Shown here: piece by piece, positions 48,084 to 59,999 of the stretch | How the letters are laid out: the number at the start of each line of letters is the position of its first letter | Position numbering within the stretch: position 1 is the stretch's first letter | NCBI GenBank assembly: GCA_003290165.1 | Contig: QNQO01000806.1 | Coordinates: forward strand, 62,001 to 126,000 | Direction: 5' to 3' | Origin: Berberis thunbergii | Taxonomy: Eukaryota > Streptophyta > Magnoliopsida > Ranunculales > Berberidaceae | DNA: 64,000 nt | Notes under the pieces: model-generated | The model's input: the letters and a program-made list of their open reading frames with translations, nothing else | What the model was told of the DNA's origin: nothing | Database searches by the model: none | Translations under genes and position numbers: made by a program

Positions 48084-49550
48084 ATCCCCCACTTGAATTT
48101 AAAAAACAATTTTCATCGAGCAATCTAAAAATATAAGATTGTGCATAAACAAAAGTGTCTTTCGACTTGAACTCTTGCGTAGTGTTCATGCTTTAGATTA
48201 TACTAGAGTAACTCGTAGTTTTGAACTCTATCTCTAACAGACATTACATGCACAACCTTACCAGGGTGAAGTCTAAAAAGCCCATGCGTTACGGTCGTGC
48301 ACGTATATCCCAGTATAGTGAAAGCTCTAGGAATTTTGCCCACAAATTCCATAGGAAGCGGCCAAACTTCCACAATCACTTAGGTGAGTCTATCAAGAGT
48401 ACTCCTGTAGCTAGGTACTCCACTCCACATAGAGTATAGACCTCATTAAGAGTTTTTTAACTCATCTTACAATCGCTTCAGGAATTCATGTTTTAATCTA
48501 GGAATGAGATTGTTATTTTGTCAGCATGATTCACATCATATCATTCACGACTTGTTATTACCCATTGAACCTATTTCTTGGGATCTCCAGTCAATAGGTT
48601 GGGTTACTGTCATGAATGACTCATCAATCTAAGGGCATTAGTCCCATTCCTTTCGAGGTTTGCAAAACCTTTTCTATAGCTAATCCTTTCGTCAAAGGAT
48701 CAGCCAAGTTCGCATCAGTTCGTACACGATCCACTCTCGCAGCACCAGTAGATAGAAACTCTCTAACTGTACTGTGCTTACGACGTATTTGTCGTCTCTT
48801 GCTGTTATAATAACAATTCTATATTTTCACAATAGCCGCGGTACTATCGCAATGGATCAAGAGAACTGGAATCGGTCTTTCCCATAAAAGGATCTCTGCT
48901 AGCAAGTTTCTCAACCAACTTGCTTCTTCACTAGCCGTGGCTAATGCTATCATCTCTGACTCCATCGTGGACTGTGCCAGAATGGTTTGTTTCTTGGATT
49001 TCCAAGAAACAAATCCACCAGCTATATTGAAAATATAGCCACTGGTGGCTTTGGAGTCATCTGAAAGGGTGTTCCAATCAGCATCGCTATATCCTTCAAG
49101 GACAACGGGAAACTTCTGATTATGTAATCCGAGGTTCTTAGTCCTCTTAAGGTATCTCATGACCTTTTCAATTGCATCTATAAGGCTCCTTGAAAGCTAA
49201 GGGAAACCTCCTCGACTGAAAAGACATAGTAATCAGGCCCAAGGTGTTTAGAAAGTCGTTTCCTTTTACTTCTCCTAGGCTCAGATTCTATGACTTTATC
49301 AGATGCATTCATCCTTATCATAGGCAAGTTATTTGAGGATGTACTCCCACTATTCCTCGAAATAATCCCCACTATACCTCGAAAATAAATGAAATTTATC
49401 TTTCCATGAATAATTCCTTGAGAAACACAAAAAATCTTCGCACAAAAAATCAGGATCCACAAAATTATTTTTAGCATGTATAATGTTAAAAATATACGTA
49501 AGCTTTCCATTAAGGGACTTTTGAACTTCGGTCCCTCTAACTATTGTCAA
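48084..49550 (-). mobile_element. Copia internal region with reverse transcriptase deleted
   Basis: The minus strand first shows the end of the integrase/linker region (49510-49190: SEPRRSKRKRLSKHLGPDYY, VSLSFQGAL). It passes straight into the RNase H domain (49160-48630: MRYLKRTKNLGLHNQ, EGYSDADW, TSGYIFNIAGGFVSWKSKKQ, STMESEMIAL, CDSTAAIVK, NLADPLTKGL). The reverse transcriptase that belongs between them is absent. A TAA also interrupts RNase H after STAAIVKI. The gag, protease and 5' LTR are missing too. Confidence 0.85.
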
Positions 49551-50029
49551 AAACAGGTTTAGCCACCTTTTGAATGCATATTAAGTGACGGTCTTCTTGC
49601 TATCTGAAGCAGACCGTGTATTCAACTGTTAAGGACCCACAAAATGAGAATATCGAATAAAATACCCATTCTATTCACCTCGCTATTCTCATTTTCTTTT
49701 AAGTTCAAGGATCAACTAAGAATAGCATTAGAAAACGTACCTTAAATTCAACTTCTGAATTTTTTCAAACTTTGATGTTTTCACCAAGCTAGATTTGTGC
49801 ATCCTCTGGGAATTTAGTTGCAGACTTAGATAGTAAAATTCCGCAACAAAATCAAGCAATAGCTTGAATTGTTCTAGATTGCCATCATCATCATGAGAAC
49901 ATATCATTTCCATAAGAATTCATGTCCTCATGTGCAAGTCCAACCAACTTATGGTCTAAGCAAAATCATTTATGCATTGACATCAAGAAAAAATTCATAG
50001 GTCAATCTGTATACAAATGATTCCTTATA
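49551..50029. other. Spacer between the Copia remnant and element C
   Basis: No gene recognised. Part may be older Copia sequence. Confidence 0.35.
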
Positions 50030-50345
50030 CACTACACCAAAAATGGCCATTAGCAACGGTTTTAAACCGTGGGGGTAACCCTTTGGCACGGCTTAGAACC
50101 GTGGGCTGCAGAGGCGTCGCGAAATCATCCGTAACGGCTATAAACCGTGGCTAAAATTTTAGCAACGGTTTTATGTTCAGGACGGTAGATGATTTAGCCA
50201 CGGCTTAAAACCGTGGCTAAAATTTGAGCAATGGTTTTAAGCCGTGGCAAGTACTAGCCACGACCTAAAACCATGGCCAGACTTGCCACGGCTTAAAACC
50301 GTTGCAAAAATTTTAGCCACGGTTTTAAGCCGTAGCTAGTAAAAA
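50030..50345. repeat. Left subterminal palindrome array of element C
   Basis: Palindromic units such as GCCACGGCTTAAAACCGTGGC and AGCAACGGTTTTAAACCGTG run from the terminus inward. The first 100 bases can be aligned with the left ends of A and B and with the inverted end of D. Confidence 0.85.
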
Positions 50346-50619
50346 AATTCAAATTTTTTTTTTTTTTTGCTATCAAATGACTTTTTATTACATCTTATAG
50401 GTAAGTATAATTCAGCACGTGCATCAATTCTTACATCAGGTATGTAAAATTTAATACGACTTTTTATTAAATTTAAAAACAGCATTTACAACCTCTGATC
50501 AGCAAATTCCAGCAATTCATTACAGCAGCAACATTTACAATTCATTACAGCAGAAATTTAGATCATTCACAATTCATTACAGCACGTGCATCAATTCAGA
50601 TCATTCACAACCTCTGATC

Positions 50620-50741
50620 CGCAAATTCCAGCAATTTCTTTTTCAGCAAATTCAATAATGCGCCCTTCTTCGTCAATTTTCATCAGACTAAATGCAATGG
50701 AAAGTTGTTCATCCATTGGCAGCACAGCAACAGTGTTGTTC
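50620..50741 (-). pseudogene. ADP-glucose pyrophosphorylase small-subunit fragment (captured)
   Basis: The minus strand reads TVAVLPMDEQLSIAFSLMKI and DEEGRIIEFAEK. This matches the stretch of the plant AGPase small subunit around A-LPMDE...AFGLMKIDEEGRIIEFAEKPKG; the enzyme makes ADP-glucose for starch in plastids. After EFAEK the family sequence stops, so the copied piece ends there. About 38 of roughly 520 residues are present. FGLMKI has become FSLMKI. It is the cargo piece nearest the left end of C. Confidence 0.75.
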
Positions 50742-51839
50742 ATCCATACCATCCCATGCTATGGATTTTGCAAGACCCTACATTACCTGTACAAAAAGAG
50801 GTAAGTTACTGAAATAATGAAGCTTGTTTACAAGCGTGACATCTCGTAAGAACTTTATCTTATCACATAACTGCATTAACGCAGAACTAACTGATCTCTA
50901 TATTTCAATAGCTTGACATTGATAGAAATAGTCTAAATGATTAATTGAAACTTCTATAACATCACTTATAAACACCAATAAGTAGCAGCTAGCAGTCGAC
51001 TAAATCTTAATGAAGCAAAGTGTGCACTGTCCACTAAATTAGTTTCGCTTCAATTATCGCAGGGAGGAACACATCCTAGTCTATAAAACAATTCTACTAT
51101 TAAGTTGCAAAGTTACATAGATTTGAGAGATATGAGCCCAGTTATAGAAACAAACCAAAACCGACAATCTACCAAAAATATGAACATATATGTTCATTAA
51201 AAATATCCAACTCTTTTATTAGTGTTCATTACAAATAACAAATCCTCTTCAGGCTACTTTTATCAGTTAAACTACTTATTCTTATCGCCTTTTGAATGAG
51301 AAAGAAAAATCAACTTGTGTTTATACTGGCTGAGGAACCTTTCAAGGTTCGGTGAATCATATTGGTTTTATTGCTGGACGTTATTTAGCTTTTGATGTCG
51401 TATTTGTTTCCCTCTCTAGACTATATATCACTCTAATTTCTACCATTTTATAAATGCTGGTTTAGTATGGAATACTTAAGCTGTATGGTTTAGTATGGAA
51501 TACTTAAGCTGTATTGGACTTGACATCAGCTAGTAAATAATCATATGATCTAGCCATTGACAAAAAGCACATGAAAAGCACACACATATAAACATCTTAA
51601 CCAAAGGTTTCAGCGGATACACTTTTGTCACACAGGGCACACATGTCAGGCACAGTGTGATGCATCTATTTGTGTTTTGAGTTCCATAATAGATTTTTCT
51701 AATCAGTAAAAAATGCAAATCTAAAAAGATAATTCATGAAATGCTTTATAAATTGAGGGTTGTAAGAGAAATATGCTGAAATAGCCTCCATGACTAAATT
51801 TAACTAGTGGATATTTGAGATTGTGCATGTAACATACCC

Positions 51840-52930
51840 TGTGAGAGTCTTTGCAAGAGCGCACTCGTGATCCTTTAATCTATGTCCTTCATCAATAATC
51901 ATGTAGTGCCAGCTAATTTTCTTAAGAAATGCTTTGTCTTTGTCCCTCATTATCAGATCATAGTGGGTGATCATCACATTGAATTTTCCCTCCCCCGCAT
52001 ACTCTTCCCTCGTTTTCCTTTCATCTTGGCGTCCGTCATACAGAACTGCACCAATGTTGCATCCACAAGTATGCTAAATATAACATATACTGACAGCATA
52101 ATAGGAGATTAAAAAAAAAAAACCAAAACCAAAACTCACTCTACCTAGGAGCCCAAGTTGCAAATTCATGAACCCAGTTAGGGAGCACAGCCTTAGGAGC
52201 AACTATTAGGTATGGTCCAGTTACACCTTTGTTCTCCATGAGATATGCAATCAATGATATGGTTTGAATTGTCTTCCCTAATCCCATCTCATCAGCCAAA
52301 ATGTCATTTAGGTTGTTGTTGAACAAAGAAAGCATCCATTGAAGTCCTTCCCGCTGGTAAGGTCTTAGCTCTCCACCTTGAAGCATAGACGGTTGCTTAG
52401 TAACCTGTAGAGTTGTCAATGATGGAAGGTAGATGTTACCTTATAGTAGCATGTCGTAACATTCTCATAAAAGCCAGTAATATGACAACTAACTCGATGT
52501 CACATGCATGCAAAATCAACCCAAACATGCATATAGGGCATAAAGGATGAACTGCTGAAGTTATTAAAAGATAAAATTCAAAGAAAATCAACAGAGGTAG
52601 AGACTCAAAGTTTACCTTTTTCCTGAATTGAGTGAATAACAGAATTATATTGTCGTTGGCCTTCAAGTAAATCATTTGTCTTAACATACCTATCCGAATC
52701 TAAATCAGTGACATCTACATCTTATTCTTCTTCTTCTTCTTCTTCTTCTAATGGCATATCTGTTGGGCTTTCGCTCTTAGAAGTGGACAATTGAGACAGA
52801 TCATCAACTTCTACGTCTTTTAGAGGTTCAATGTCATTAGTATGTTCTGTATCCTTTTGCCTTTGAACAGCAGCTCCCAGACAAACAAGAAGATCATTAG
52901 TTTTGCCTTTGAACAGCAGCTCCCAGACTT
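51840..52930 (-). pseudogene. CHR12-like SNF2 chromatin-remodelling ATPase fragment (captured)
   Basis: Minus-strand exons: about 52930-52613 (KTNDLLVCLGAAVQRQKD, SPTDMPLEEEE..., NDLLEGQRQYNSVIHSIQEK), 52404-52145 ([20 protein letters not shown], Walker [20 protein letters not shown]) and about 52050-51840 ([26 protein letters not shown], Walker [13 protein letters not shown]). These are consecutive parts of the plant BRM/SYD-type minor SNF2 ATPase CHR12/CHR23. Introns are kept. A TAA follows the poly-Glu run (about 52719-52721). A 28-bp segment (52855-52882) is repeated at 52901-52928, with a period of 46 bases, which shifts the frame. The C-terminal helicase lobe is missing. Confidence 0.9.
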
Positions 52931-53169
52931 AAATTTAAATTTATAGTATTTTCAGAATAAAAAATAATAACAATAATATATAAAACAGCATTATTAGTTT
53001 GTTATTTGATCTCAACTTCTACATGGCTATAAGTTGCATCAGCCATTAAGTCATCTTAAAAACAACATGAATTGATCACTGTAAGGGTTTAGCTTGGGTG
53101 GCGGTAGGTTTCTGCATGTTCCGAAAATAAACATGATTGAATAAATAATAGAGGTAAAAAAAATTGACA

Positions 53170-53295
53170 ATCCTAGAAGCTTCACCCCATCTGCTTTTAC
53201 AAAAGAGGATCTAACCAATGGTTCTTTCAACAAAGATGTTAAGCAACTAATAGCAACTGGTAGGCCACGAGTAGGATGGGAAGGTTTCTTCAGCT
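53170..53295 (-). pseudogene. V-ATPase subunit H fragment (captured)
   Basis: The minus strand reads [20 protein letters not shown] and [20 protein letters not shown]. This matches a conserved part of VHA-H, the regulatory subunit that couples the V1 and Vo sectors of the vacuolar proton pump. A single exon of about 42 residues is present. It lies between the cyclophilin and CHR12 pieces in the same orientation. Confidence 0.85.
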
Positions 53296-53730
53296 GCAGT
53301 CACATGAAACGATACAAGTTACTAACTGATAATAAAACAGCATTAAAAATCTGACAGATAATGTTAATGGCAGAAACACACTATCACCAACTAAACGGTG
53401 CTACAGAAAAGTTGCACCACTTACATGTATGCAAGGATAATGAACCTTAGGAGCATAAAGCACCATATATATATACATTACCTTAGTGAATAACATATGT
53501 CAAACTCACAAGTCACAACACATCTGAACTGTATACACAATACAGGCAAACTTGTGAATGTGAAGGACTTAATGGACATGTTCTCTATAGAATAAAGAGT
53601 CACTGGCAGCAGCAGTACCTGGCAGTCAATTAAGAGAAGCAGTTAGCTTAACGATGTTCACGCCATACTGACGTTCATCTAATATTCAAATGGAAATAGT
53701 AAAGTAGCAGTTAGCTCAATCAACCATAGA

Positions 53731-54195
53731 TCAACCATCAACCGGCAGCTCGCCACAGTTGACAATCCTGCATGGTAACTTGGGAATATCTGCTCTGCTT
53801 GTTTCTTGGGATTCAAGCTTCCGAACAACATCCATGCCATCAATGACATGTCCAAACACAACATGGTGTTTGTCCAACCATGGAGTCTATCTCACATGCA
53901 TTAAGAATACAAATCAATATATGAAAAACCTAAATCATTTGAAAAAGAAAACTGAGAAAGGAATTATTCAAAACTTTCTTTTTAAACAAGTTCACAGAAA
54001 GACACTAAGAAATACAATCTATAATGTTCCTGAATGTCAGTTTCTGTAAGGTGAAATTGAAACTTTGATTGTGAATTAACTTCAACTCACTTTTACTGTG
54101 CAAATGAAGAACTGGCTCCCATTAGTATTAGGACCTGCATTAGCCATGCTAAACACTCCAGGTCCAACATGCTCACTTTTGTTGCTTGCTTTCTT
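53731..54195 (-). pseudogene. Cyclophilin (plastid CYP20-2/CYP20-3-like) C-terminal fragment (captured)
   Basis: Two minus-strand exons join cleanly. The first (about 54195-54091) reads [20 protein letters not shown] and ICTVK up to a GTGAGT donor. The second (53886-53731) reads [39 protein letters not shown] and NCGELPVDG and ends at a TGA. The LESQET and CRI-X2-C/SGELP ending is that of plastid cyclophilins, peptidyl-prolyl isomerases active in protein folding and redox regulation. The N-terminal half, with the catalytic Arg, is absent. The natural stop codon is kept. Confidence 0.85.
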
Positions 54196-54427
54196 TCAAG
54201 CTTAGTATAAGTACTAGCAAGCGTCGTCATTGCTCACTGGCCTATAAAACGCACAAACAAATGGAAAATATTACAGCTCAAGAAACCTCTAGCTAGGCTA
54301 GTAGTATATTTTAGAATTCTGCAAGCATATGAACTTTTAACATTTTAAAGGATATAAGAAAAGTTCATTTTAGAAAAATTCATTCTTAACATATTAAAAT
54401 ATATATGTAGGTCACACATGTATTGTG

Positions 54428-55133
54428 CACTGTTCTAAAAATCGGTCTAGGCGGCGCCTAGGCGCTAGAAGGTGGAAAACCGCCCAGATTAATGCCTGGG
54501 CGGCTGTCTGGGCGGTTCTGGGCAGTCTGGGCGGTCTGGGCGGGTCTAGGCGGGTCTAGGCGGGTCTGGGCGGGGTCTAGGCGGGGTCTAGGCGGTCTGG
54601 GAGATTTTTTTATTTTTTTATTTTTTTATTTTTTTTATTTTTTAATAAGGTTGATTGTGTTCTTATTTTATTTTTCTTTCCTATTTTTTAGAAATAAACT
54701 ATTTAATTGTTTTTTTAGAAAATCTCGGGAATGGGCTTTGATGATGATAATGATGATATGTCTAAATGTAGCGAAGGATGATTACTTAATGGAATTCTCA
54801 AAGAATCTGCCGGTACCAATTTTACTAATGTAGATTTTATCAAACATAACTGAGGTTATTCATGCAATTTGAAGAAAAATAAAAGAGTACGCAAATTCAA
54901 ATTTATATAAAGTACACATCATGACCAACTTCAGTCATTTGAGTTTTAATAAATTTTGCATATATATATATTGACATTAAATTGGATGTAATTGATAAGG
55001 TATTATGCTTAACTTTTGTAAATTATTAAAGTTATAATACAAAACCTAAGACCGCCTAGGCACCCGCCTAGGCCCCTGGGCGCTAGGCACCTGCTCGCCG
55101 CCCGCCCAGCGCCTAGCGATTTTTAGAACACTG
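54428..55133. mobile_element. hAT non-autonomous element, GGCG-rich ends (copy 2)
   Basis: The 706-bp element has ends CACTGTTCTAAAAATCG and (inverted) CAGTGTTCTAAAAATCG, flanked by a perfect 8-bp duplication GTATTGTG (54420-54427 and 55134-55141). The interior matches copy 1 (29449-30094) in reverse orientation, for example ATCTGCCGGTACCAATTTTA. The ends hold repeated GGCGGGTCTAG units. It carries a small extra insertion at 54716-54758. Confidence 0.92.
54716..54758 (+). mobile_element. 43-bp RTE LINE 3' tail inside a hAT element
   Basis: The segment AAATCTCGGGAATGGGCTTT followed by GATGATGATAATGATGAT closely matches the last 40 bases of the RTE LINE at 24717-24757 (AAATATCGGGAATGAGCTTT, GATGATAATGATGATGA). 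The sister hAT copy at 29449 has only about ten unrelated bases at this point. So this looks like an extremely 5'-truncated RTE insertion. Confidence 0.7.
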
Positions 55134-55210
55134 GTATTGTGCAGTAGGGCCATTGACCACTGACTGAATTTTAGCTATAAAATAACTAGTTCTAATCCAA
55201 GTGTATCAAT

Positions 55211-55622
55211 CACTACACCAAAAACCCCCATTAGCAACGGTTCTATACCGTGGGCGTAAGCCATTGCCACAGCTAAGAGCCGTGGACTACAGGGGCATCG
55301 CGAAATCCTTTGTAACGGCTATAAACCGTTGCTAAAATTGTAGCAACGGTTTTATGCTTGAATGGGGGCCGTTATTTTCAGCAATTAGCAACGGTTATAA
55401 ACCATTGCAATAATAATAGCAACGGTTTTTAGCCGTGGCAACAATAGCAACGGTTTTAAGCCGTGACAAGGTGTAGATATTAGCAACGGTTATAAACCGT
55501 GTCTAATTAAGTAGCAACGGTTTTAAGCCGTGGCTAACCCTAGCCACGGTTATAAGCCGTGGCAAGGTAGCCACGGTTTTTAGCCGTTGCAATAGTTAGC
55601 CATGGTTTAAAACCGTGGCAAT
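55211..55622. repeat. Left subterminal palindrome array of element B
   Basis: Dense AGCAACGG/CCGTTGC and GCCACGG/CCGTGGC dyads, very similar to the left end of A. The array is followed by a T-run and TTTTGCTATCAAATGACTTT (about 55640-55662). Confidence 0.85.
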
Positions 55623-55664
55623 TTTTTTTTTTTTTTTTTTTTTTGCTATCAAATGACTTTGAAT

Positions 55665-56276
55665 CATTGAGTCAAAATCTATCAAATAATGGAGGCAAAG
55701 TAATGTAATTAATGGAGGCAAAATCTATCAAATGACTTGGTTGCGTGGCTTCTAATAGTGTAGTTATCAGATTTTTATACTTAGACCTCCTCCCTCCCAC
55801 AAACTCCCAAACTAAATTGGGCAGATCCCATTGATGTGTATTGAAGTGCACTCAGAATTGTTTGAAGTAACAAAAAGAAAATATCATTTTAAATTGACCA
55901 ACTACTTATTTGGTTCTAATTCTAATCACCATAAATAAACACCACCAGACACAAAAATAGTCTTCAAGAAACCTACCAGAGAAAATATGCGCTTACCATA
56001 AGCACTCTTGCGGAACAATTCATCAGAAAAAATATTAAAATTCTGCTACTGCAAAGTGAATACACTCTGATAACTAAAAGATACTATATTGGGAAGGATT
56101 AATTAAAGAAAATTTTGTACACAATTGTTCACAGCTAATTATGATTGGAAATGAGATTCATCCAATAAACAGAAAAGAATTAATCAGTGAATGATGATCT
56201 TAATTGACTATGAAAAAACATGAAGGGTATTTCACTTGTTCTCTGACTACCCACACATAACTCATGTTCCTAGCGA
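55665..56276. other. Non-coding interior of element B next to its left array
   Basis: AT-rich, with no gene seen. It contains a short direct repeat of ATCTATCAAAT-ATGGAGGCAAA (about 55678-55730). Confidence 0.4.
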
Positions 56277-56570
<294 letters not shown>

Positions 56571-57622
56571 CTATATACACACCTTCCCTCGATTGTAATG
56601 AATTAAGAGTGGGTGGTTCTTCTCTTAATTGACTTTCAGATGCAGAAGGTATGCTCATATTAGTGCCTCGCGGATCTTATCCTCAGGTATGCTCATATTA
56701 GACTCCGGTATGGATGAGCTCCGCTGTTAAAACACAGAAAATTGACTTTCAGATGCAGAAGGTGAATTACTTTTACATAGAGTTCATGAAACTTAATTCC
56801 AAACTTAATGAGGTGCATCATAGAAAACTTAAATATTTCATATCCAACGGCAGAAAACATTATATATCAGCTATAGGGTTTCCTAACTTCAAACTGATTG
56901 GTCAAGCGAAATGGTCTCCCTCTGGACTTAATAAGGTTTGTTCCATCCTCATGCAGGCATTTCACCTGTCAAGGAACAAGGACTACCTATTATTCTCAGT
57001 GAGTCTAATCTCAGTTAAGCTGGTTTCTTGGTAGGCCATCTCGGATCAGTCTATCATATATTATAGTCTACCACGTATACAAATAGATGTCGTAGCCAAG
57101 AGCAAATAAAATCAATGGATAATTCATTCACAATTTGTTAAATTAACTGAGCCCAACAATTATAACATATATAGTGTTTTACACTAGGCGAAGTAAAAGA
57201 AAGACGAATGAATGAAAGAAAAAGAAAATGAATACATTTTAAGTGAAACAACAAGTAAGGTCAATCTAGTGCTGCTTAGCCTGGTAACAACACTTTAATT
57301 TAACCTTGGACGAGTCACACGACTGATTCAATTAAATAATCGTCCATTAAAGGTCAGTCAGAACACGTGATATGCGAAAATGATGGACTGAATAACAATA
57401 AAAGGCTGAAATAAAACCAAAATATTTCAGGAAACTTGTAATAAATTGTCCATTAAAGGTCAGGCAGAACACATGATATGCTAAAATGAAGGACTAAATA
57501 AAAATAAAAGGCTGAAATAAAACTCAAATATTTCAGGAAACCTCTAAAAAAATACTTCTCAGGCTCACATATGATGAACTTTTTGCATAATCATATGTGC
57601 AGGAAAGAAAAGAGCAGAGTAC

Positions 57623-57780
57623 CATAATGTTCACCCTTCACAGCAGCATGAAGAATGGTAGACAAGTCATTTCTTCGATGTAGATTCTCATTTCTATTAC
57701 TCTCTAAAAGAAAGTGGAGTATTTCCCTCCTCCCATATGCTGCAGCCCAAAACAAAGGTGTCTCTCCAAGCATATGTTCA
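57623..57780 (-). pseudogene. Ankyrin-repeat protein fragment (captured)
   Basis: One minus-strand exon has an AG acceptor (57781) and a GT donor (57622). It reads GETPLFWAAAYGRREILHFL and ILHAAVKGEHY. The first part is a typical ankyrin unit (G-TPL-AA-G), and ILHAAVKGEHY starts the next, as in plant ACD6/ITN1-type membrane ankyrin proteins. No membrane segment is included. The intron before it begins with PBA1 sequence, so splicing would join two different genes. Confidence 0.75.
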
Positions 57781-57881
57781 CTGAAACATTTAGATTTTGT
57801 TAAAAGGATCATACTTTAGCAAACATGGGATACAAGTAGAAGTTAAAATTATAATAAAATTGAAGTAAAACAAAAGATTAC

Positions 57882-58196
57882 CGATCCGGATCGACATAAG
57901 TAAACATTATCAGTCAGCTGAGTGATCTTATCTGAAGCGCGATTAGCTACGTACATCCCTGACAATGTGAACAAAATAAAAATCAAATCTTGCGACAAAT
58001 TGGTAAACAAATAGGCATGTTAGAATCAGAACAGCTGAAACTGTATAAATCTGATGGCAGAGAATCAGAATAGGGTGTAATCAAAGTGAGTACCTGTTCT
58101 GGTTCTTGAATCAGTGCCCAGGATGACACCATCCTTATAGGTGACACCGATGATGGTAGTTCCCATTGAGTGAGGAGCATTCAGATTGAGATCCAT
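57882..58196 (-). pseudogene. PBA1: Proteasome subunit beta-1 (PBA1) 5' fragment (captured)
   Basis: Exon 1 (58196-58094) starts with the natural ATG and reads [20 protein letters not shown], including the nucleophile Thr of the caspase-like proteasome subunit. Exon 2 (57958-57882) reads [20 protein letters not shown] and LCRSGS, ending at the usual donor. This is the first fifth of PBA1 (about 235 residues). GADSRTSTG has become GTDSRTRTG. The native start codon could let a chimeric PBA1-ankyrin protein begin here; whether it is made is unknown. Confidence 0.92.
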
Positions 58197-58921
58197 GGCT
58201 TCAAATGGGAGATATAAATGCGACAAAAGATATATGTAAGGCAAATAAATTGCATAAACCAAGTAGTAGTCAACAAAATGACAGTGCAAAAGTGCTCCTT
58301 GCTTCCTTTGAAGTTCAACTCTACACAAATAAGCAACCCATCTAAACGAACCATAAATGTGTTTTGGGGTACTTTTAACAGACATAATAAGTAGCTCAGA
58401 ATTCATCACAAAACCAAACTTTTGCATTTTCAGCTAGTGAAAGACAGTGGAAATTGGGCTAAAACAGTGACAAGACTACATTTTCATCCATTGTGTGTGT
58501 GGGAACATGTGTTCCTGATCCAAACAAACCAAATTATAAGATAACAATAATGAGCATTGCCAAAACAAAACAGTGGTTCCCATTGCTGGAAATGCTAGAG
58601 AACCAACTACTCAATTGGATACATAACTGCATACAAGTTTAAAATAAGAGAAAAGATATAGGTTGTTGTGCACCACGAAATCAAAATCATATTTACCAAA
58701 TCCTCTTGAAATTCAAAATAATGTTCAGATTCCTTTAAGGCATTTTATCTTAGCTAAACGTGGCTTCACATGCAGTGAAGAGTACGGCAACTAACAATTT
58801 TCCCTTTTCTTTATATCAATTTCTCTTATTTATTAGTGTACATCGAATTTCTTCATTGCTTATAGATATTCCAATTCAAAATATTATTTACCATCAGGAA
58901 AGAAAGGACCAAAGATAAATA

Positions 58922-59220
58922 CCTGATATACAATAACAAAGTTATCCTTGATTAGGTCTTCATTCAAGCCACCAAGATAATCTGACAGAACCTCTGCCAC
59001 TCTAGAAAGGAACTAAAATCAAAAAGTTAAATCTCAGTGATTCACAAAATCTTGCATTTTCATCTGTTATCGACTACAACTAACCATTGGAACAAAGTTA
59101 TTAACAAACCTCAATTGTCATCAAAGGCGGCATTTCGACCTGAGTGCATGCCAGAAATGTGATCCCCTCGCGAACAATCTTGAAAAGATAGTGCGTTGGA
59201 GAAGCAATCACAGGTGGAAG
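58922..59220 (-). pseudogene. AP-3 complex mu subunit fragment (captured)
   Basis: Two minus-strand exons: about 59220-59110 (LPPVIASPTHYLFKIVREGI, FLACTQVEMPPLMTIE) and about 59013-58922 (FLSRVAEVLSDYLGG, LNEDLIKDNFVIVYQ). They correspond to consecutive parts of the N-terminal longin-like domain of plant AP3M, the medium subunit of the adaptor complex that sorts cargo to the vacuole. The intron between them is kept. The signal-binding mu domain is missing. Confidence 0.92.
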
Positions 59221-59776
59221 TTGTGACAACCAAATGAGATCAACCAAAAGTCAATGCAAGAGTAAGTTAGCAATTAGCAAATTAAAGAGAATACAGTTCT
59301 TACATATTTCTGTAAACCTATTTGTTTCCATATAGTGAGTGACTTAATAAGGAGATAACCAACTCAATGTTTTGATAGAATATTTCAATGGCAATCAATC
59401 AAACAAAGTAAATGATCCTAGGTGCCTTTGTAATCTCTCACTCAATTTATACTCTGATTTCTAATGAATATATTGGTATGCTTGATCTTCAAAAGAAAAA
59501 CATAGCAAACCCATTGGGATTCATAGAACACAACTTGATGCGCACAATATGGCATACACAACCCTATTACAGCTTTGCACACACATACCCATGAGAGAAT
59601 TGTTGTAGAGATATGAATCCAAGTCCTTCCCTTTGATGCCATGTGAAATAAACAATTGCAATAAGAGCTCGAGTTGTTAGCAAAATGGTGAATTTTAAAC
59701 TATGTGGTACATGCATGGCCAACACAATGTAATAATCATTCACATTAACTAGGCAAACAATAAATAAGTCGTGTAC

Positions 59777-59895
59777 CTCTATCAGGTTTCGGTCAACAAT
59801 GAGGCGATTTAGAGTAAGGGTTTTGGTTTTGTCACCGCAGAGAACATCCATTCCTGCCATTTCTTCAATTGCAGTCATCCGTTTTGTGATTTCAC
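59777..59895 (-). pseudogene. Plasma-membrane H+-ATPase fragment with altered phosphorylation loop (captured)
   Basis: The minus strand reads [20 protein letters not shown] and [18 protein letters not shown], ending near a GTACAC donor. It matches the phosphorylation-site exon of P-type proton ATPases (AHA family), where the invariant sequence is CSDKTGTLT. Here it is CGDKTKTLT: the phosphorylated Asp remains, but the Ser before it and the Gly of the loop are changed. About 38 of roughly 950 residues are present. Confidence 0.88.
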
Positions 59896-59999
59896 CCTTT
59901 TAAGAAAATACAGACACAAATTTCAGATTAAAAGAAACCATTACGAAAACAAAGATATGCATTTCTTATGAAAAGCACCCTTTAAGAAAATACTGATAT

